Positions 1-7,999 of a stretch of 64,000 nucleotides of DNA are shown here, in pieces. The notes under the pieces are model-generated. The model saw nothing but the letters and a program-made list of their open reading frames with translations, was not told where the DNA came from and made no database searches. How positions within the stretch are numbered: the first letter of the stretch is position 1; the number at the start of each line of letters is the position of its first letter. Origin of the DNA: Youngiibacter multivorans. GTDB taxonomy: Bacteria > Bacillota > Clostridia > Clostridiales > Clostridiaceae. Position numbers and translations under genes: made by a program. The DNA is taken from NCBI RefSeq assembly GCF_017873395.1, contig NZ_JAGGKC010000005.1:62001-126000 (forward strand), in the 5' to 3' direction.

Positions 1-98
1 GAGGCAGGGCATCGGAAATTCTTGACAGGAGATTCGCTGAAGGCGACATAACCGAAGAGGAATATCTGAGAAGACGGTCCATGCTCAGAGAAAGATAA
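1..98 (+). CDS. SHOCT-domain protein, C-terminal end only
   Basis: An open frame enters from the left edge (frame beginning at base 3) and stops at 96-98. The last residues read ILDRRFAEGDITEEEYLRRR followed by SMLRER. This is the typical short C-terminal SHOCT helix pair (LxxRFAxGEIxxEEYxxRR), found at the end of many small bacterial membrane or secreted proteins, where it is thought to aid oligomerisation. Nothing can be said about the rest of the protein, which lies outside the window. A strong terminator follows 9 bases after the stop. Confidence 0.75.
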   Translation, partial: GRASEILDRRFAEGDITEEEYLRRRSMLRER

Positions 99-106
99 GA
101 TAAATG

Positions 107-134
107 TGAGGAAGCGAAAGCTTCCTCATTTTTT
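107..134 (+). terminator. Rho-independent terminator after SHOCT gene
   Basis: A 9-bp perfect stem (TGAGGAAGC / GCTTCCTCA) closed by a GAAA tetraloop is followed by six T residues. It ends the transcript of the preceding gene and separates it from pullulanase. Confidence 0.93.
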
Positions 135-205
135 GTTATGTGCACTATGTAGTATACTGAAGCTAGTTACAGTATCACAAAAAGGATACTTAAGGAGAGG
201 ATATC

Positions 206-2293
206 GTGACCTTTTCAGAGATGCAGAAAGCATATGATTCGAGGAAATTCAGGGAAAGCAACACCTATGAGGGAGATGACCTGGGAGTCAGGATCATTTC
301 AGGAAAGACCTACTTCAGGCTGTGGTCACCCTTTGCTGATTCAGTGCAGCTAAAGCTCTACAAGTCCCAGAAGGGAGGATCGCCCTTCCGCACGGTGGAA
401 ATGGCAAGGAGCACTCACGGGACCTGGCTTTCAGTCATTACCGGAGACCTTAGCGGTACCTGCTATACCTTCGATGTTAATTTCAGCGGGCATTCGCACG
501 AGACAGCAGACCCCTATGCAAGGGCAGCCGGTATAAACGGGAACCGCTCAATGGTCATAAGGCTTGAGGATACCGACCCTCCTGGCTTCCGGGAGCACAA
601 GAAGCCTGAAGCGACTGATCCGGTCAACTCAATAATATACGAGGTCCATGTGAGGGACCTGTCAGTCAGTCCATCATCAGGCATCAGGAACAAAGGTCTT
701 TTCCTTGGCTTTACCGAGTCAGGAACAAGGAATCCCCATGGATTCGCCACAGGTATAGACCATATCAGGGAGCTTGGAGCCACACATGTGCAGCTTCTTC
801 CAATCTTCGACTTCTTTACTGTCGATGAGGAGAAAGGCGGCTACAACTGGGGATACGACCCCTACAACTATAATGTGCCTGAAGGCTCTTACTCTACGGA
901 CCCCTTCGATGGAATGTCGAGGATACGGGAGCTGAAGGAAGCAATAATGGCAATGCATAAGAAGGGACTCAAGGTAATCATGGATGTGGTTTACAACCAT
1001 ACGGGCATTACCGAAGGTTCATGGCTTAACCTGTCAGTCCCATACTACTATCACAGGACAAAGGGGCTTGAATTTAGCGACGCCTCGGCGTGCGGCAACG
1101 AAACCGCTTCCGAAAGGCCTATGGCAAGGAAATACATTATAGATTCAGTCCTCTACTGGCTTGATGAGTACAAGCTGGATGGCTTCAGGTTTGACCTCAT
1201 GGGAATCCACGACATAGAGACCATGTCACTTATCGAGGAGAAGGTCCACGAGAAAGATCCATCAGCACTGATATACGGCGAAGGCTGGACCGCAAAAGAC
1301 AGCCCTCTTCCTGAAGATCATCGCATGGTCAAGAAGAATATCATAAGGACAAAGAGGATCGGAGCATTCAATGACGACCTCAGAGACGCCATCAGGGGAC
1401 ATGTCTTCAAGGCTAAGAGCAAAGGATTCGTCGCAGGAGCAACAGGCAGCGAAGAAGCGCTGAAGTTTGGAATAGCTGGTGCGGTAAGCCACCCTCAGGT
1501 AGATATGGGTGACCTGCTCTACTCTTCAGCCCCCTGGGCAGGAAGTCCGGAGCAGTCAATAAACTACTGCGCAGCCCATGACAATCACACACTTTATGAC
1601 AAGCTAAGGATCTCTGGCGGCAGCAATGAAGAGCACTTAAGGGACATGAGCCGGCTGTCAGACGCGATAGTCCTCACATCCCAGGGAATACCATTCCTTC
1701 ATGCCGGCTCTGAGTTTCTCAGAACGAAGAACGGTGACGAGAACTCCTACAAATCAGGCGACGTCGTCAATATGCTGGACTGGAACCTGAAGACCAAAAA
1801 CATTGACATTTTCCACTACTACAAAGGCCTTGCAGAGCTCAGGAAATCAAGGAAGGCGCTGAGGCTTGGAACTGCTGAAGATATAAGGAAGAACCTTGTA
1901 TTCTATGGAAAAGGTAAGGGATCCTCCCTCAGGATAAGGGAAAACAATGTGGTTGCCTATATAGTGTCATCCGAAGCACCTGAAAAAAAAGGAAGCCTTC
2001 TCGTAGCCTTCAACGGAAGCAGGCATGATGTAATACTTGGGATACCTGATGGCAGTTGGAGCATCCTGGTCGATAAAGAGAAGGCTGGAACCCTGCCTAT
2101 AGGAATTGCTGAAGGCGGGTCCTGCGTCCTGAAGGGCACATCAGCACTCGTCCTTGAAGCAAATGGAGACTTTGAGCTTAAGGCAGACTACAGGGACTTC
2201 CACGACTCCAGGAACAGAAAAATCATTCTGGCAGCTGCTCTCCTATCAGCCGGGCTTATAGCGCTCCACGGAAGGTTCAGGAAGAAGAGATAG
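206..2293 (+). CDS. pulA: Type I pullulanase (GH13) with C-terminal membrane segment
   Basis: This enzyme hydrolyses alpha-1,6 branch points in pullulan, glycogen or limit dextrins. The N-terminal ~110 residues look like a CBM48-type beta domain. The YNWGYDP signature of type I pullulanases is at 213-219, and the GH13 motifs follow: DVVYNH 260-265, GFRFD with nucleophile Asp330, GEGW with acid/base Glu359 and AHDNH with Asp459. No signal peptide is present, so the catalytic part should be cytosolic. Oddly, the protein ends in a hydrophobic stretch (about residues 672-688) followed by basic residues, like a tail anchor. The start is GTG, with AGGAGAGG 5 bases upstream. It is probably monocistronic and would debranch the dextrins handled by the maltose block 6 kb away on the other strand. 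Confidence 0.95.
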   Translation: MTFSEMQKAYDSRKFRESNTYEGDDLGVRIISGKTYFRLWSPFADSVQLKLYKSQKGGSPFRTVEMARSTHGTWLSVITGDLSGTCYTFDVNFSGHSHETADPYARAAGINGNRSMVIRLEDTDPPGFREHKKPEATDPVNSIIYEVHVRDLSVSPSSGIRNKGLFLGFTESGTRNPHGFATGIDHIRELGATHVQLLPIFDFFTVDEEKGGYNWGYDPYNYNVPEGSYSTDPFDGMSRIRELKEAIMAMHKKGLKVIMDVVYNHTGITEGSWLNLSVPYYYHRTKGLEFSDASACGNETASERPMARKYIIDSVLYWLDEYKLDGFRFDLMGIHDIETMSLIEEKVHEKDPSALIYGEGWTAKDSPLPEDHRMVKKNIIRTKRIGAFNDDLRDAIRGHVFKAKSKGFVAGATGSEEALKFGIAGAVSHPQVDMGDLLYSSAPWAGSPEQSINYCAAHDNHTLYDKLRISGGSNEEHLRDMSRLSDAIVLTSQGIPFLHAGSEFLRTKNGDENSYKSGDVVNMLDWNLKTKNIDIFHYYKGLAELRKSRKALRLGTAEDIRKNLVFYGKGKGSSLRIRENNVVAYIVSSEAPEKKGSLLVAFNGSRHDVILGIPDGSWSILVDKEKAGTLPIGIAEGGSCVLKGTSALVLEANGDFELKADYRDFHDSRNRKIILAAALLSAGLIALHGRFRKKR

Positions 2294-2302
2294 CAGACAT
2301 AA

Positions 2303-2344
2303 AAACGGAAGGCGTTTGAGCTTTGGCTCATGCGCCTTCCGTTT
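2303..2344. terminator. Bidirectional terminator between pulA and the convergent gene
   Basis: A 12-bp perfect outer stem (AAACGGAAGGCG / CGCCTTCCGTTT) encloses a second small hairpin (TGAGC / GCTCA). It sits between two converging genes and has A/T runs on both sides, so it can serve both strands. Confidence 0.88.
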
Positions 2345-2353
2345 GTAATAAGT

Positions 2354-2638
2354 TCAATGGAATATTAGGTTTCCGGCAATAACCAGGAGAACAAGCACTC
2401 CGAAAAGAACTGAGACCAGAACCGTGACAGAACGGTCTTCATCCCTGACTACTGCTGCCAGGCCAAGGAACAGGGCGACTATGGCGATGACCATGATCGG
2501 TGCTCCAAGATATGTGCCATCAGTAAGCAGAGCATCCATTCGCTCGAATATAAGGTACGTCAATGCTATGAAGGCCGCTGAAATGACCGTCAAAAGCGTT
2601 GCTATCCTTCCAAGTCCTGATTCAGGCAGGAATCTCAT
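2354..2638 (-). CDS. Small three-helix membrane protein, unknown function
   Basis: A protein of 94 residues with three predicted membrane helices (about 10-30, 45-62 and 70-92) separated by short charged loops. I do not recognise a family. The ATG at 2638 is chosen because GGAG lies 8 bases upstream; the GTG at 2647 and the ATG at 2644 sit too close to that site. It is the last gene of the polA-coaE-transglycosylase run and starts 12 bases after the transglycosylase stop, so it is probably co-transcribed. Its function is unknown. Confidence 0.7.
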   Translation of the reverse strand: MRFLPESGLGRIATLLTVISAAFIALTYLIFERMDALLTDGTYLGAPIMVIAIVALFLGLAAVVRDEDRSVTVLVSVLFGVLVLLVIAGNLIFH

Positions 2639-2650
2639 GATCATCACTCC

Positions 2651-3211
2651 TCAAAGCTTCCAGAAATATAGAAGCCTGTATATTTTTTTCCTTAGTTCAA
2701 TCTTCTTCACATAGCTGCTGGTTTCTGCATACGGTATCTGCAGAAGATTCTCACCGTCCCCGGTGTCGGGTGAGGCTATCCATTCCCTGACCCTTCCGGG
2801 TCCTGCATTGTAGGCTGCAAGTGCAGTCCTTTCGGCACTGAATAGACCGCCAAGGTACGAAAGGTACCAGGTACCCATCCTGATGCTTGTTTCCGGGTCA
2901 TATAGCTTCTCCTGGGTGTAGTCTTCCATTCCAAGTTTTTGTGAAATGAATTTGCCGGTGGATTCATTTATCTGCATAAGACCCCTTGCATCAGCAGCAG
3001 ACACAGCTTCAGGATCAAAGCCTGACTCCGCATGTATTACAGATAGTATCAGCACTTTGTCCACTCCTGTTTCAAGGGAGTATTTCTCAATATAGTCAAA
3101 GTACCTTATCGGGAATACTACAGTTCCCGCATACCAGGCAAAAGCTACTATCAAAATGATTGCAAGTGAGAAGGCAGCTCCTCTTCTCTTCTTACGAATT
3201 CTCTTCTTCAA
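2651..3211 (-). CDS. Membrane-anchored lytic transglycosylase (SLT domain)
   Basis: A 186-residue murein transglycosylase of the soluble-lytic-transglycosylase fold (GH23). A basic N-terminus and one membrane helix (about 13-33) anchor it, with the catalytic domain outside. The family motifs are visible: AESGF with catalytic Glu62, GLMQI, and AAYNAG near 133. It would cleave glycan strands in the cell wall to form 1,6-anhydro ends. The start appears to be a TTG inside the 3' end of coaE, giving a 20-base overlap and suggesting translational coupling; the ribosome binding site there is weak, so the exact start is less certain. The next gene downstream is the small membrane protein. Confidence 0.88.
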   Translation of the reverse strand: MKKRIRKKRRGAAFSLAIILIVAFAWYAGTVVFPIRYFDYIEKYSLETGVDKVLILSVIHAESGFDPEAVSAADARGLMQINESTGKFISQKLGMEDYTQEKLYDPETSIRMGTWYLSYLGGLFSAERTALAAYNAGPGRVREWIASPDTGDGENLLQIPYAETSSYVKKIELRKKIYRLLYFWKL

Positions 3212-3803
3212 AATATATACCCATCTTCATGAAGACCATATCGATCTCCTCCTTGGTTCGTTCGAGGTCACCGCTGTTGTCTACTACATAATCAGCGAGC
3301 TCAAGCTTCTTCTGTACAGGCATCTGGCTGCTGATCATCCGCTTTGCCTCTTCCTCAGTAATTCCATTTCTCTTCATAAGGCGCTGAAGCTGCACTAAAG
3401 GATCTGCATAAACCAGTATGCTGGCGTCCATATCCTTTTCGAACCCCTCCTCAAAGAGAAGCGGAGCGTCAAGTATGGCAGCTTCACAGCCTTCCGATTC
3501 AAGCCTGTCAAGCCTCTTTTCGATTTCAAGCCTGATGAAAGGCATTATGACATCAGTGTAAGCCTTCCTGTCCTTGTCGCTTGAGAAGATTATCCTCCCA
3601 AGCTCCTTCCTGTCAAGCACTCCATCCTTGAAAACCAGATTCCCATACTTGCCTTTCAGGTAATCAATTATCTTGGGATATAGTTCCAGGACCTCTCTCG
3701 ATATGATGTCAGCATCTACAACGGGTATGCCCTTCCCGGAGATGAACTTCACTATGGTGCTTTTGCCTGAGGCTATGCCCCCTGTTATCCCTATCCTGAG
3801 CAT
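3192..3803 (-). CDS. coaE: Dephospho-CoA kinase
   Basis: CoaE phosphorylates the ribose 3'-hydroxyl of dephospho-CoA with ATP, the last step of coenzyme A synthesis. The 203-residue protein has the P-loop GGIASGKST at residues 8-16 and the CoaE pattern DADxIxRE shortly after; length is normal. I place the start at the ATG at 3803, one base after the polA stop, because the family starts directly with the beta strand before the P-loop. No strong ribosome binding site is visible, so expression probably depends on coupling to polA. The polA-coaE pairing is common in Bacillota. Confidence 0.94.
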   Translation of the reverse strand: MLRIGITGGIASGKSTIVKFISGKGIPVVDADIISREVLELYPKIIDYLKGKYGNLVFKDGVLDRKELGRIIFSSDKDRKAYTDVIMPFIRLEIEKRLDRLESEGCEAAILDAPLLFEEGFEKDMDASILVYADPLVQLQRLMKRNGITEEEAKRMISSQMPVQKKLELADYVVDNSGDLERTKEEIDMVFMKMGIYFEEENS

Positions 3804-3804
3804 G

Positions 3805-6414
3805 CTATGCATCGTACCAGGTCGAGCCATAGGAGCCTTCAGCCTTGAGCTCTACCTTGAGGTCAAGCGCATGCTCCATTTCACTCGTAACAAGCTTTTG
3901 TACTTCATCGAGCTCCTCAGCGGGCACATTGAGTATGAGCTCATCGTGGACCTGAAGGATCAGCTTTGACTTCAGCTTCCTTTCCTTCAGTGCATCGTAG
4001 ACCTTGACCATGGCTACCTTTATGATGTCCGCGGCGCTTCCCTGAATCGGGCTGTTCATGGCGAGACGGACTCCTGCAGCCTGCACTATCTTGTTCCTGT
4101 CATTGACCTCCGGAATGTACCTTTTCCTGTTCATGATCGTGGTCACATATCTGTTCTGCTTTGCTACCTCAACTATGTCCTCCAGGTACTTCTTTACATT
4201 AGGGTACCTTTCAAAATAGATCCGTATGTATTCTCCTGCCTCTTTCCTTGTTATTCCAAGATCCCCTGAAAGGCTGAAGTCAGAGATTCCGTATACTATA
4301 CCAAAGTTTACGGCCTTTGCATTGCTCCTCTGAATCGGAGTTACCTCATCAAGAGGAACGTTAAAAACCTCCGAAGCGGTCTTCCGGTGGATGTCTATAT
4401 CATTGTTGAACGCCTCTATCATGTTCTCGTCGCCTGCTATATGTGCGAGAACCCTCAGTTCTATCTGCGAATAGTCAGCTGAAACCAGAAGGTCGCCTTC
4501 CTTCTCAGGGATGAATACCTTCCTTATCTCCCTTCCCATCTCTGTCCTTATCGGGATGTTCTGAAGGTTAGGCTCAGTGCTTGAGAGCCTTCCTGTCGTT
4601 GCCAGAGTCTGGTTGAAGTTAGAGTGGATCTTTCCGTCTGAATCTATCGCTGCCTTAAGTCCTTCAATGTAGGTCGAATAGATCTTGGTAAGCTGCCTGT
4701 AAAGCATGATCTTGCTTATTATCGGATGCTTGTCCTTTAACGATTCAAGGACCTCGGCGTTTGTCGAGTATCCGGTCTTTGTCTTTTTTGTTGCAGGCAG
4801 GTCAAGCTTCTCGAAAAGAATGACTCCAAGCTGCTTTGGCGAGGCTATGTTGAACGTTTCCCCAGCAAGCTCAAATATCTCCTTCTCCATGCCGGCAATG
4901 TCCTTCCTGAACCGTTCACCTAAATTGTCGAGCATTTTCGCGTCAACCCTGAAGCCTTCGATCTCCATGTCAGATAGTATGTAGGTCAGCGGCATCTCAA
5001 CATCGAAGAGAAGTTCCTTAAGTCCTGACTCCTCTATCTTCGACCCAAGCTTCTCATATAGTGACAGAAGTCCCCTGGTCTCATTGATCCGGCCCTCTGT
5101 CCCTTCAGCTGTGGTAAATTCCTCCATGTTCTTAAGTGCAAGGTCCTTCAGAGACAGCTTTCCATCTGCCGGATCAAGCAGGTAAGCTGCAAGGTTTGCG
5201 TCAAACACCACTCCCTGCATTTCGATACCATGCTTCCTTAAAGTCGTATAAGCATCCTTGACATTGAAGCAAACTTTCTTAATATTTTCATTTTCAAGGA
5301 AGGCCTTCAGGATTTCCACTGACTTCTCATCAGGCATCAGGAAAGAAAGGCTGATTGCGAAATCCCCCTTTTCCGATGCAGCATAAATTGCTGTGATGTC
5401 CCTCTCAGTCAGCATTACGGACTGCCTGATGTCAAAGGATAGGGCAACAAGGTCACCCTTCCCGAATTTCCCTTCAAGTGCCTTAAGTTCCGAAGGGCTG
5501 TCAATGCTCAGGAATTCAGCAGGTGCAGCCACCTTCTCCTCCTTTACAGGCTCACCCTTGAACTTCTCAAGAAGGCTCTTGAACTGGAGCTCAGAGAACA
5601 TCCTTCTTATATTGTCGATATCAAAGGACTCCTGGCTTCTAAACCTCATAAGGTCTATATCTACAGGCGCGTTCCTGACTATGGTAGCCAGCCTCTTTGA
5701 GAATATGGCATCCTCCCTGTATTCCATAAGGTTTTCCTTTACCTTCTTCTGCGTCAGCGAATCAAGGTTAAGGAGGAGGTTCTCAATGGAACCGTACTCC
5801 GTTATCAGCTTGAATGCAGTCTTCTCACCAATTCCCTTGACACCCTTTATGTTGTCGGAGGCATCGCCCATAAGGCCTTTCACGTCTATGAACTGGGTCG
5901 GGGTGATTCCGAAAACCTCCACAAACCTGTCATAGTCGTATATTTCAGTCTGCGATACACCCTTTTTGGTTATTACGACCTTGGTCAGCTTTGATGCAAG
6001 CTGAAGGGTATCCCTGTCTCCGGAGAGCACGAATACCTCGTCCCCGTCCTCTTCTGCCTGAAGCGAAAGTGTCCCGATGACATCATCTGCCTCAAAGCCA
6101 TCTATCTCCAGGATATCCACAGCAAAATATGAAAGTAGCTCCTTGATTACCGGGAACTGCTGAGCAAGTTCATCAGGCATACCCTTCCTGCCAGCCTTGT
6201 AGTCTTCATACTCATCATGCCTGAAGGTCTTGCCTGGTCTGTCGAAGGCAGCCACGATGTAGTCCGGGGCTATGTCTTCCTTTATCCTGAGAAGCATGTT
6301 CATGAATCCATAAACGGCTCCTGTGTGAAGTCCTGTTGATGTGGTAAAGTCCGGATTGGCATAGAATGCCCTGTTCATTATGCTGTTCGAGTCAATTACA
6401 AGTAATCTGGCCAT
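3805..6414 (-). CDS. polA: DNA polymerase I
   Basis: A family A polymerase of 869 residues for gap filling and Okazaki-fragment processing. The N-terminal ~290 residues form the 5'-3' exonuclease (FEN) domain, with ADDVIGTL and the GVKGIGEKTA helix-hairpin-helix. Residues of about 310-480 correspond to the 3'-5' exonuclease fold, but the metal-binding acidic residues are gone: DxE is replaced by DIR, the NxxxD motif reads NVKDA, and no equivalent of the third Asp is seen. Proofreading is therefore probably absent, as in Taq and Bst enzymes. The polymerase part keeps motif A (ADYSQIELR), motif B (RSNAKAVNFGIVYG) and motif C (QVHDEL). The ATG at 6414 has GGAG 7 bases upstream. Confidence 0.97.
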   Translation of the reverse strand: MARLLVIDSNSIMNRAFYANPDFTTSTGLHTGAVYGFMNMLLRIKEDIAPDYIVAAFDRPGKTFRHDEYEDYKAGRKGMPDELAQQFPVIKELLSYFAVDILEIDGFEADDVIGTLSLQAEEDGDEVFVLSGDRDTLQLASKLTKVVITKKGVSQTEIYDYDRFVEVFGITPTQFIDVKGLMGDASDNIKGVKGIGEKTAFKLITEYGSIENLLLNLDSLTQKKVKENLMEYREDAIFSKRLATIVRNAPVDIDLMRFRSQESFDIDNIRRMFSELQFKSLLEKFKGEPVKEEKVAAPAEFLSIDSPSELKALEGKFGKGDLVALSFDIRQSVMLTERDITAIYAASEKGDFAISLSFLMPDEKSVEILKAFLENENIKKVCFNVKDAYTTLRKHGIEMQGVVFDANLAAYLLDPADGKLSLKDLALKNMEEFTTAEGTEGRINETRGLLSLYEKLGSKIEESGLKELLFDVEMPLTYILSDMEIEGFRVDAKMLDNLGERFRKDIAGMEKEIFELAGETFNIASPKQLGVILFEKLDLPATKKTKTGYSTNAEVLESLKDKHPIISKIMLYRQLTKIYSTYIEGLKAAIDSDGKIHSNFNQTLATTGRLSSTEPNLQNIPIRTEMGREIRKVFIPEKEGDLLVSADYSQIELRVLAHIAGDENMIEAFNNDIDIHRKTASEVFNVPLDEVTPIQRSNAKAVNFGIVYGISDFSLSGDLGITRKEAGEYIRIYFERYPNVKKYLEDIVEVAKQNRYVTTIMNRKRYIPEVNDRNKIVQAAGVRLAMNSPIQGSAADIIKVAMVKVYDALKERKLKSKLILQVHDELILNVPAEELDEVQKLVTSEMEHALDLKVELKAEGSYGSTWYDA

Positions 6415-6452
6415 AAATTCGCTCCAATCTGTTCTTTGTATTGTCACCTATG

Positions 6453-6458
6453 ATTATA
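6453..6458 (-). promoter_or_regulatory. Probable -10 box for the polA operon
   Basis: TATAAT on the minus strand lies 39 bases upstream of the polA start. The -35 region is weak, so only the -10 hexamer is called. Confidence 0.5.
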
Positions 6459-6563
6459 CCTTATTCCGGCTTCCACGTGTCTTTTTGGGAACCATATTCA
6501 GCCATTGTTCATCCAATAGCCACATTTCAGTTTTCACTTTTTTGCACTTTTTGAAACTAATCC

Positions 6564-6592
6564 TTGAATTTTCCCACTTCCTTTGTTAGAAT
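6564..6592 (+). promoter_or_regulatory. Sigma-70-type promoter of the tRNA-Leu pair
   Basis: TTGAAT (6564-6569) and TAGAAT (6587-6592) are separated by exactly 17 bases. The expected start of transcription is about 20 bases before the first tRNA. Confidence 0.8.
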
Positions 6593-6619
6593 CATTAAGT
6601 AAGCTTCAGAAAGCATCAT

Positions 6620-6706
6620 GCCGGTGTGATGGAATTGGCAGACGTGCGGGACTCAAAATCCCGTGGTAGCGATACCGTGTCGGTTCGAGCCCGACCACCG
6701 GCACCA
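6620..6706 (+). tRNA. tRNA-Leu (anticodon CAA)
   Basis: An 87-base class II tRNA with encoded CCA. The acceptor stem GCCGGTG/CACCGGC pairs perfectly, the anticodon loop CTCAAAA gives CAA (reads UUG), there is a long variable arm, and the T-loop reads GGTTCGAGCCC. It is the first gene of a two-tRNA transcript. Confidence 0.97.
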
Positions 6707-6742
6707 ATTAGAACCTTTGATGCAAGCTGAGCTAAGCACCAT

Positions 6743-6831
6743 GCTGACGTGGTGAAATTGGCAGACACGCAGGTCTCAGAAGCCTGTAGGAGTAATTTCC
6801 TGTACCGGTTCAAGTCCGGTCGCCAGCACCA
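6743..6831 (+). tRNA. tRNA-Leu (anticodon CAG)
   Basis: An 89-base class II tRNA with encoded CCA, 36 bases after the first. The loop CTCAGAA gives anticodon CAG (reads CUG). The variable arm is AGGA...TCCT and the T-arm is ACCGG TTCAAGT CCGGT. The acceptor stem has one A-C mismatch (position 5 against 68), which is unusual, but all other features are intact. Confidence 0.94.
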
Positions 6832-6832
6832 A

Positions 6833-6876
6833 AAAATAAGCCTGACTTTTTCGATATGAGAAAGTCAGGCTTATTT
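6833..6876. terminator. Terminator after the tRNA pair
   Basis: A long stem (AATAAGCCTGACTTT / AAAGTCAGGCTTATT) with an 11-base loop starts directly after the second CCA end. Confidence 0.88.
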
Positions 6877-7005
6877 CATTTAGTATTCATCATCTGCCAT
6901 CTTTTCTGCACATGACATCCTTGTTTATATGCAGAAAAGCATTATATGAGAATAAATACTTGCACTACCCGGTTGATAATGTTTTTTAAAGTTAATCCTG
7001 CCACG

Positions 7006-7401
7006 TTACTTCGCATTGACATCCGGGTGATGAATACCGAACACATTTCCTTCGGTATCCAGATAATACCCCTGCCATGCCATTCCTGAAAGTGCGTACT
7101 TGGGCATCGCGACAATACCACCGTTCTCGAGGATCTTCTTCTCCACGGTGTCGTAATCATCCACTTCCATTGTGCATACGAAGGCATTCGCTCCCTGCCC
7201 CAATGATGGGCTGCTGCCCTGCCTTCCCATAAGGCCGCCGTTTATTCCTGGAGTCCCTTCTTCTCCTGTAATGACTCCAAAGTAAGGAGTCCCTGTAAAT
7301 TCACCGTAGTCCTCATATTTCCATCCGAAGACTTCAGCATAGAATTTCTTAGCCCTTTCAATGTCATCTGCCTGTATCTCAAAATGTACCGGTCTTCCCA
7401 T
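7006..7401 (-). CDS. VOC-family (glyoxalase/bleomycin-resistance fold) protein
   Basis: A 131-residue protein with the two beta-alpha-beta-beta-beta modules of the vicinal oxygen chelate fold. It opens with PVHFEIQADDIERAKKFY and its second half contains a GYYLDTEGNVFGI strand, the pattern of the family group often annotated as predicted lactoylglutathione lyase or hydroxylase partner. Substrate cannot be read from sequence. The start at 7401 follows AGGAGG with a 5-base spacer; an upstream in-frame ATG has no such site. It lies 49 bases downstream of a second VOC gene on the same strand, so the two are likely co-expressed. Confidence 0.85.
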   Translation of the reverse strand: MGRPVHFEIQADDIERAKKFYAEVFGWKYEDYGEFTGTPYFGVITGEEGTPGINGGLMGRQGSSPSLGQGANAFVCTMEVDDYDTVEKKILENGGIVAMPKYALSGMAWQGYYLDTEGNVFGIHHPDVNAK

Positions 7402-7450
7402 GGTTTCCTCCTTTTGCGGCATTAACGGCCGCTATATTCAATATGATCAA

Positions 7451-7822
7451 TCACCTGTGCTGGTCGAATAGAATCTGGTTGCCGTCAGGATCCAAAAGCA
7501 TGAAGCTGCCAGGTCCTTCCGTATCAGTTGCAACCTCGCTCAGAAGACTTATACCTCCAGCCTTAAGCTCCTCCTGTATGTCCCTTAAGTCCCTGAATGG
7601 ATTCACTTCCTTTGCATCCTGGTCCCATCCCGGATTGAAGGTCATTATGTTCCTGTCGAACATTCCCTGGAAGAGGCCTATTACAGCATCACCATTCTTC
7701 ATGATGAGCCAGTTCTGTTCCGCTTCACCCATTAGCGCACTGAAGCCAAGCTTTTCATAGAACACCTTTGATGCCCTGATGTCCTTGACAGCAAGGCTGA
7801 TTGAAAAAGCGCCTGATCCCAT
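7451..7822 (-). CDS. VOC-family (glyoxalase-like) protein
   Basis: A 123-residue VOC-fold protein. Residues 4-20 (AFSISLAVKDIRASKVFYE) and the closing MLLDPDGNQILFDQH are typical of small DUF-type glyoxalase-like proteins; the ending motif with Asp-Pro-Asp-Gly-Asn is the usual last strand. The likely start is the ATG at 7822, about 7 bases after GGAGGG; the ATG two codons earlier sits directly on that site. It precedes the related VOC gene, which is too different in sequence to be a recent copy. Function is unknown. Confidence 0.82.
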   Translation of the reverse strand: MGSGAFSISLAVKDIRASKVFYEKLGFSALMGEAEQNWLIMKNGDAVIGLFQGMFDRNIMTFNPGWDQDAKEVNPFRDLRDIQEELKAGGISLLSEVATDTEGPGSFMLLDPDGNQILFDQHR

Positions 7823-7947
7823 TTTCATCCCTCCGTTCTTTATCTGCACTTAAATTCTATAGTAACCATCAGTTAATTTAATCACCAGAAGGAAACTAAA
7901 GCATGAACAATCGGAAAATCTTTTGGAATAACCGCATGATCGCATTT

Positions 7948-7980
7948 AAAAAACGCTTCGGAATTTCCGAAGCGTTTTTT
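7948..7980. terminator. Symmetric terminator between amylase and VOC genes
   Basis: AAAAAACGCTTCGG / CCGAAGCGTTTTTT is a perfect 14-bp palindromic stem with loop AATT. It has a T-run on both strands. It lies 20 bases after the amylase stop and ends the maltodextrin transcript. Confidence 0.93.
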
Positions 7981-7999
7981 ATAATCTGTTTATTTTGTC

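Noticed and set aside
5393..5935. Open frame of 180 codons on the plus strand opposite polA
   Set aside because: Serine-rich shadow of polA with no ribosome site; polA is firmly assigned here.
7948..7980. Palindrome considered as a regulator operator
   Set aside because: It lies after a stop codon and has T-runs on both strands, so it is a terminator.
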